Source: Allacma fusca (lineage: Eukaryota; Arthropoda; Collembola; Symphypleona; Sminthuridae). Taken from it: a DNA stretch of 64,000 bases. The translations under genes and the position numbers were made by a program. The notes under the pieces were generated by a model, which was not told the origin of the DNA, ran no database searches, and worked only from the letters and a program-made list of their open reading frames with translations. Every line of letters starts with the position of its first letter. Position 1 is the stretch's first letter. This document shows positions 59,401 to 64,000 of the stretch, in pieces. The stretch spans positions 60,429,632 through 60,493,631 of the forward strand of contig OX359246.1 of assembly GCA_947179485.1 (NCBI GenBank), written 5' to 3'.

Positions 59401-60087
59401 GTGTTTATTCCGAGTTCCTTGATTTGGTGTTTGATTTAACTGATGAGATTCGAGTATTGTTGAGTCCATGTAGTTTGGGAAATGCGGTGATTTACTCCTT
59501 ATCTTTAATGTCGATGCGCCTCGTTTCTTCCCCGATCTGCATCGCTTTTTGGTGCTTCTTCTGTTTCTACCTCGATATAAATATTTACATCTTTTGAGAG
59601 AGATATATTCAATCATGATTTGGGGATATTTTACGGTTCATTAATTATATATTTTAATGACATGAAATTGTGGAAAAAATTGCCTTATTAGATAGCTTAT
59701 GAGAAGAGTTATCATTAAGGCATAAGAGAGATTTGAATAGGAAGTTCCTTTCAAATCTCTTCTCGTAAGCTTTACTCCAATTGTGTTGAATGCTTCGGTC
59801 AGCTTCGTCTTGGATCGGTTAATTCCGCCGTCTCTATATCACCTTCAGAGTGTGTTTACGTGAACAATTCTAAGTAATCCTATATAGTAATTTAATTGGG
59901 TACATTACTAATTATTTTGATTACAACTGTTTAGGAGATCACTATTTGACCCTGTGAGTGAACTTTTTCTGGTTGAAAACTGCAATAATGTGTAGTATTT
60001 AATTAATTTAGTTAATTTGTTGGAGCGTCGCATCAACGGCAGACATAGTCGCCGGACGCGCGCGCGGGAATTGGCGCGCGCGCGGAA
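56459..60087 (-). mobile_element. CR1/L2-like LINE, apparently full-length coding
   Basis: On the minus strand the element runs from about 60087 (5') to about 56459 (3'). Its 3' end, directly abutting elongase exon 1, reads AATAAAATCAAATCAAAGAT, a short AATC-type tail as used by CR1/L2-group elements instead of poly(A). The 5' region holds a CpG-rich hairpin-like stretch at about 60040-60085. It carries one uninterrupted 1014-codon ORF. A possible 5-bp target duplication GATCT flanks the whole insertion (56457 region and 60530). Confidence 0.72.
56572..59616 (-). CDS. LINE endonuclease/reverse transcriptase (1014 aa)
   Basis: Single intact frame. After a basic N-terminus (RGRNRRSTKKRCRSGKKRG) the apurinic-type endonuclease shows TIAESWGS, RRGGGVAIFIKKSL, GIILTGDFNHWR and ELSTIDLVFTN. 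The reverse transcriptase shows GLPPSIIKEFG, WKIGYITPVPKS, RPITQTNLFSKILENFI, VVLLDLKKAFDLVDHNTLIQ, NNGTPQGTKLAPLLFVILIN and the catalytic VFVDDVTLAE, where the usual YADD is FVDD. The C-terminal part has ETRLLGVQVNNKAKWNNHI and YACPVWCTNLNKADKHRL, usual for CR1/L2/Rex-like elements. No separate ORF1 was found between the ORF and the upstream boundary. An open frame of this length argues for recent activity. Confidence 0.9.
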   Translation of the reverse strand: MIEYISLKRCKYLYRGRNRRSTKKRCRSGKKRGASTLKIRSKSPHFPNYMDSTILESHQLNQTPNQGTRNKHIRDNHRLHNYKYCFPSIIAANVTGITEYKLELIEELSIAYDIITIAESWGSKSKNISIPLCNLYECIRSDRRGGGVAIFIKKSLSSFPYKNFPCFNSKAEFEIVCTLVRPNYLPKSVSVIAVICVYFPPQLVKCIHFKLYQNLVTLVDNLKTKYSSPGIILTGDFNHWRYEKRFCNSVQLKQLIYGPTYFPHNSHELSTIDLVFTNLMQYYLDPITLPPLDNKTHGHIIIKYIPKQDGYLNCSKQKIVVRNFCYQNKSKFAALLKEIDWLPLYKSNDINEMNDFLNHSLMGAYHAAFPLKEKVISTNQAPWITEEIVKLAKELKISKHTKDITYVNTKSKLKGLISAEKSRFRENICMKIQLGSVNWYKAVRTVCNLQNQSCIDKLAKTLEIPDKLKLLNDLNKYYSEINSSYEPIFQHTIDSCVELESPLVLNVLQVLNSLEGLPSNKSNIPNGLPPSIIKEFGCLFTEPLTHIFNFSIKNFMIPKDWKIGYITPVPKSENVSTFNDVRPITQTNLFSKILENFIFSKLYDQIINKIEVNQYGTIRNASTSHYLTKIFDFIYKNLDKPNHYIIVVLLDLKKAFDLVDHNTLIQVLIELNINSRDILWLCDFLRGRQQCCRDGNILSDVLSINNGTPQGTKLAPLLFVILINTVIKQFNSKYGNSQNYESAVFVDDVTLAEVVHYSKPPTMQRALDDINSWFCEKKMELNPKKCVQVTIDFSHDRRFSNIDLQINGTVIPKSNETRLLGVQVNNKAKWNNHIENAILKANRRIYMLRKLKQFNFTNRELVIVYKAYIRVLLEYACPVWCTNLNKADKHRLIKFEKRCLSILMGKYVNRFNYMKILNELKLQPILSRLSDQCVKFGKSIFRSPRFRRLLQLKFSTYSKTRSGNRIYEILCKRDRYYNSTIPFLIRQLNGLEDTEYNKLNLSYEIRSLMSSFYK

Positions 60088-60529
60088 AGCTTGGGGATAC
60101 AGTGTTTGTGGTTTTACGGAAAAATCCCTTGACGTTCTTGCACTATTACCATCACATGACAGTGCTCATATACTGCTGGTATGGTTACTCCCAACATAAC
60201 TCTTCTATTCGTTGGTTCCTTGCTATGAACTCTCTCGTCCACTCCATTATGTACTCTTACTATGCCCTGAAAGCCATGGGAGTCAGGGTTTCCAAGCCGG
60301 TTGCTGCTTCTATAACAAGTTTGCAGGTGAAACATGTGGTTACATAGCTTTTGTCGTGTTAATGAAATATTTTTAAAAATTGAAACTTCCGAGAGACAAT
60401 TTAACTGACTGTGGAAAAAACAAGCTGAAACAAATAACGTTGTTAAATTTCAGATATTGCAAATGGCTGTCGGAATTCTTGTTAGCATTTATGCAATGCG
60501 ATCGAAGCTGGCTGGGGAAGATTGTGACT
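60088..60529 (+). repeat. 442-bp copy of elongase exon 2-intron 2-exon 3
   Basis: Reads base for base the same as 61369-61810 (offset 1281) on my inspection, including the intron. It begins inside exon 2 (AGCTTGGGGATACAG) and ends inside exon 3 (GGGGAAGATTGTGACT), where it joins the right half of exon 1. It contains the histidine box but is not connected to a start. Identity through an intron means DNA-level copying that is very recent, or an assembly artefact. Confidence 0.9.
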
Positions 60530-60660
60530 GATCTACTGCTCGCAGGGTTTTCAATACTAGCAACGATTCAGGCAGTACCAGAACTCTTAAATCTACTGTC
60601 TCAACCGGATGGATTCAAGCTCTCAGTGTGCTCTCCATTGTAATTACACATTACCTTTTA

Positions 60661-61191
60661 GGGTGGCGTCAGCCCCCTAGTAAAATTGCCTTGTCCGTAC
60701 GTCCGTATGTCCGCACGTCCGTGTGTCCCTCCGCACGATAACTTAAAAACTGCCATACCAATTTCAATAAAAATTTTTACAGACGTTATTTGTGACAAAA
60801 TTAAGCCTGAGTTCGTATTTGGTTGAAATCGACCGGTTAAGTTTTGAGAAAACAATTCTTGAAATTTTGGACTTCAAGTCAAATGAAAGTTATCTCCAAA
60901 ACAACTGAATAGATTTCAACGAAAGTTTTTGTGAATATAATTATGTAAATAGTATTGGTTATAACTAATGTGGTTGAAATCGACCAGATAATTTTTGAGA
61001 AAATAGTTCTTGAAATTTTGAACTTCAAGTCAAATGACTGTTATCTCTAAAACTACTGAATCGATTTCAATGAAATGTTTTGTGAATATTGCTTATATAT
61101 ATAAACCGTAATGTAGTTTTTTTAAAAATTCTGAAATTTTGAAAAAAGCTTAAAATTCATCCTAATTTGACGACGGTAGCTGACGCCACCC
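60661..61191. mobile_element. Short DNA element with GGGTGGCGTCAGC ends, in an elongase intron
   Basis: Perfect 13-bp inverted ends GGGTGGCGTCAGC and GCTGACGCCACCC. The interior carries repeated modules of ~120 bp (AATTTTGGACTTCAAGTCAA, TTATCTCCAAAACAACTGAA, TCGATTTCAA), two to three copies, and no gene. The flanks show no clear target duplication. It sits in intron 1 of the second elongase. A left-end fragment lies at 54232, and a related interior module occurs near 5700-5890 in the chemoreceptor intron. Confidence 0.78.
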
Positions 61192-61939
61192 AACGCGAAC
61201 CCTCAAATTATCCCTTAGCGATGATTTTTTTTCTATTCCTTTAGATTGGAAAGTTTGATTTTTTAGTCTGGGTTTACATTCTGTAGCATTTTTTGTGTGA
61301 TTCCAGGAAACAGCATAGTAATGAATGGGAATTTTGGTTTTATATTTTTATAATCTCAAAAGTATTCGAGCTTGGGGATACAGTGTTTGTGGTTTTACGG
61401 AAAAATCCCTTGACGTTCTTGCACTATTACCATCACATGACAGTGCTCATATACTGCTGGTATGGTTACTCCCAACATAACTCTTCTATTCGTTGGTTCC
61501 TTGCTATGAACTCTCTCGTCCACTCCATTATGTACTCTTACTATGCCCTGAAAGCCATGGGAGTCAGGGTTTCCAAGCCGGTTGCTGCTTCTATAACAAG
61601 TTTGCAGGTGAAACATGTGGTTACATAGCTTTTGTCGTGTTAATGAAATATTTTTAAAAATTGAAACTTCCGAGAGACAATTTAACTGACTGTGGAAAAA
61701 ACAAGCTGAAACAAATAACGTTGTTAAATTTCAGATATTGCAAATGGCTGTCGGAATTCTTGTTAGCATTTATGCAATGCGATCGAAGCTGGCTGGGGAA
61801 GATTGTGACTTGCCACTGGAGAACACAATTTGGTCTTTAATCATGTACACTTCTTACATTGCACTGTTTGGACAGTTTTTCTCCAATGCTTACCTGAGAA
61901 ATGGAACGAAGAGAACCGCGAAAAATAAATAATATTAAT

Positions 61940-64000
61940 ATATTATTAATGATGCTTATTACTGACATTACATAATACATATATAACGGTAAAATAATGA
62001 GGCTTGAAATTGTGAATGTAGTAAAATCTCTGTAATATGGCCGTGTATATTATTACACTATATTTGTATTAAATAATGTTCAAGGGACAATGTCATAGTT
62101 GAAATTTATTAATTATTAATGATTTAACTTTTAAGCAAAAAATGATAATTATTTTATATGATTATTTTTTCATTTGCGGAACTTACGCTAACTTTTCTGG
62201 TTTTTATCCTAAAGTCCCAATGCTTTCATTGTAGTAACAACCAAACCTTTACAGTCTTGATGCTAGAATGTTTTTGATTACCCCTTACAATGTTCTTTAG
62301 ACCCTCCATGAAAATTTTCAAAAGGGTTGTTTGGTGGGAACACGGAGATATTATTTTCAATGTACTCTAAATTGTAGCCATGGCAATTTTTTATAGCAGT
62401 AGCGCCAAAAAGTTGTTAATATTGACCTACATTTGGAAACGCGGGTCTGAGAGAAGTTACTTCGTCAAATTAACGTAGTTTTGTCTCGCATCGACTTTAC
62501 GCCTTAGGCTACCGCAATCGGTTCAGGGGTTCTGAAGTTGCCTACAAATATATATTCTAGGGTCCAGTACATAATATATAGGTGTTGGAAATTTTCTCGC
62601 TTCATAACTTTAAAAAAAAGTTATTGATCAAAGTAAACCTTATTCATAAATAAATCGGAATTTAATCACTGAGAAAGATTACGTGACTGCAGGATTTATC
62701 AGCATTAACAATTGTAGTATTTTCTAAGAATTCTTCTATATTTACATCTTACAACAACACTTACATACGTATTCATTCAATTCATGTATATAGAAATATA
62801 TTATGACTACAGGTTGGGGTCTCGTAAAAAAATCATAAAAAGTGGGACATTATCATATACTTCTTCCCAAAACTTTTTAAATGTGTTTTCGAGTAGATAC
62901 TGTTTTATCATACTAGTTTCCCAAGAAATAGTTCACACAGTAAAATTCGTATTTTCCTGCTATATTGTAGATTGTATGTTTGCGCATGCATGAATTAGTG
63001 TATTTAACGGTATCCAGGGATAGGAATATTATAACCTGCAGGATTGGATTAAGCGATTGATGGAAAAACTTCCAAGCACTTGGACTGGATTAAGGGATTG
63101 ATGGAAAAACTTCCGATAACTTTGATTGATAGATGGAAAGTTTATTGGTCGGTTTGACCTTGGCCCTTACAACCTGAAATAACTTTGATTGGATTAGGGG
63201 ATTGTCAGGAAAAATTATTACAGTAACTTGAATTTAGAATAAAGGATTGATGAATAAAAATTCGCAGAATTATATTGGATTGGCGATTTCCAATTAAAAT
63301 GCAGACAATAAAGGATTGATAAATAAAAATAAAAAAATTCTAATGGATTAACACATAGACCAATTTAAATCTTATACAACTGGTCAACATTTGTCAATAC
63401 ATACATATTATACATAAACGTTTTACTCTATTTTAGCCACCACAATTTCGGCAATTCAGATTGGGATAATGACGGAAATATCCACATAGTTGGTTTAAAT
63501 TACAAGGGTGTCCCATTTTTTCAAACTCATTAGTACATATGCAGTAAAATATTTTTAATAGAGTGGAACCAGAAATAGTCTGTTTAAAATTGAAAAATAT
63601 AGTTGAAGTCACAATTCCAATCTACATATTTATGATACACATTTCAATTATTATTCTATTAAATTAAAATACTAGTAATCAAAATATTCACAGATTTGAG
63701 CCAAGAGTACAGAGAATAGTAAATAAGAAATAAAATTAATTAAATAATAGCATCGGTAAAATGAGCTTGATCCCAGCCAGCAACATGATTTCAAAGTGAC
63801 TTCGTTAAGTAGTCAGTACGCTGAGAAGACTGATATCGTACTGAAGCGGAGGGTTATTCAGCATGATATAAAACTGATACCGCAAGGAACATCAAATGTC
63901 CGCAATTTCGCTTCATTATCCGATCAGCACCGATTCGCAAAAACATCAAATATGAGAACCCTTTGCGAACATTTTCTGAGGTTCGCCATCTATTGAGTGT
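61940..64000. other. Intergenic stretch, no gene seen
   Basis: AT-rich sequence. At about 63040-63320 there are degenerate repeats around GGATTAAGGGATTGATGGAA, again like the interiors of the hAT-like elements but without definable ends. No supported gene to the window end. Confidence 0.4.

Larger units (their letters stand above)
56261..61932 (+). pseudogene. Second ELOVL6-like elongase, exon 1 split by a LINE
   Basis: Exon 1 is in two parts: 56261 to about 56458 (MSNIHQSPSIFSFENN, WMQQNWTVTFYISGIY, DLTGLLFLW) and about 60530-60639 (DLLLAGFSILATIQAV to LSVCSP). Exon 2 is 61307-61607 (with the histidine box HYYHH and VFELGDTVFVVLRKN) and exon 3 is 61735-61932. Exons 2 and 3 have exactly the same lengths (301 and 198 nt) and phases as the intact gene at 11324, and all catalytic motifs are present. 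Between the two parts of exon 1 lies ~4.07 kb: a LINE in reverse orientation and a 442-bp copy of the gene's own exon 2 to exon 3 region. The reading frame stops at 56501. As assembled the gene is dead, but very recently; a polymorphic null allele or an assembly chimera are both possible. Confidence 0.85.

Noticed and set aside
56444-60545. The split in elongase exon 1 as a normal spliced intron
   Set aside because: The only nearby donor (TCA|GTAATG) and acceptor (CTCGCAG|GG) do not restore the reading frame, and the intact paralogue has no intron there.
1-64000. CRISPR arrays, bacterial operons, canonical tRNA or rRNA genes
   Set aside because: None seen. The tandem repeats lack the regular repeat-spacer pattern, and no full tRNA cloverleaf or rRNA core sequence was recognised by eye.

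Overview
This is an AT-rich eukaryotic window with short GT-AG introns, lineage-specific gene families and abundant transposons. The genes suggest an arthropod: two insect-type gustatory-receptor-like seven-helix genes, a Diedel-like secreted cysteine-rich protein and ELOVL6-type elongases. A hexapod, perhaps a springtail, is my inference; no species can be named from the sequence alone.

Layout. 1-932: an inverted-repeat element cut by the window edge. 1.7-2.0 kb: one unrecognised exon candidate. 4.0-4.3 kb: the Diedel-like gene. 5.3-7.9 kb: a two-exon chemoreceptor gene whose intron carries a 41-bp minisatellite. 11.1-12.5 kb: an intact three-exon fatty acid elongase (268 aa). 13.9-28 kb: a duplicated block with elongase pseudogenes, an intact four-exon, four-helix membrane protein (149 aa), four hAT-like elements (one nested in another) and a solo LTR. 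28.7-34.2 kb: a hAT-like element split by a 4.4-kb LINE. 34.3-35.9 kb: a chemoreceptor pseudogene split by a Harbinger-type MITE. 36.4-37.3 kb: minisatellites. 37.9-42.4 kb: a DNA transposon with a TNP2-like transposase and a DUF4806-type gene, inserted in a broken copy of the four-helix gene. 43.0-44.5 kb: a decayed hAT transposase. 45.9-47.6 kb and 51.9-53.7 kb: a broken and an intact copy of the four-helix gene. 54.9-55.4 kb: another hAT-like element. 56.2-61.9 kb: a second elongase gene whose first exon is split by a CR1/L2-like LINE with an intact 1014-aa ORF.

Two host families dominate: ELOVL6-like elongases (one intact gene, one interrupted gene, five remnants) and the four-helix protein (two intact genes, three broken ones). 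They sit together in a repeated unit of elongase exon-1 remnant, conserved TATA promoter and leader, then the four-helix gene, so the locus has grown by segmental duplication. The repeated copies also act as empty sites that date and delimit transposon insertions.

The most unusual signal is a set of at least six hAT-like non-autonomous elements. Each has its own terminal inverted repeats, usually an 8-bp target duplication, and an interior built from its own degenerate 5-10-bp motif (for example ACTTGA, CCTGAAC, GAAGGCT, GAACTGAA, ATCCGAT, ACGGGC). I read this as family-specific subterminal transposase-binding arrays that have expanded to fill the elements.
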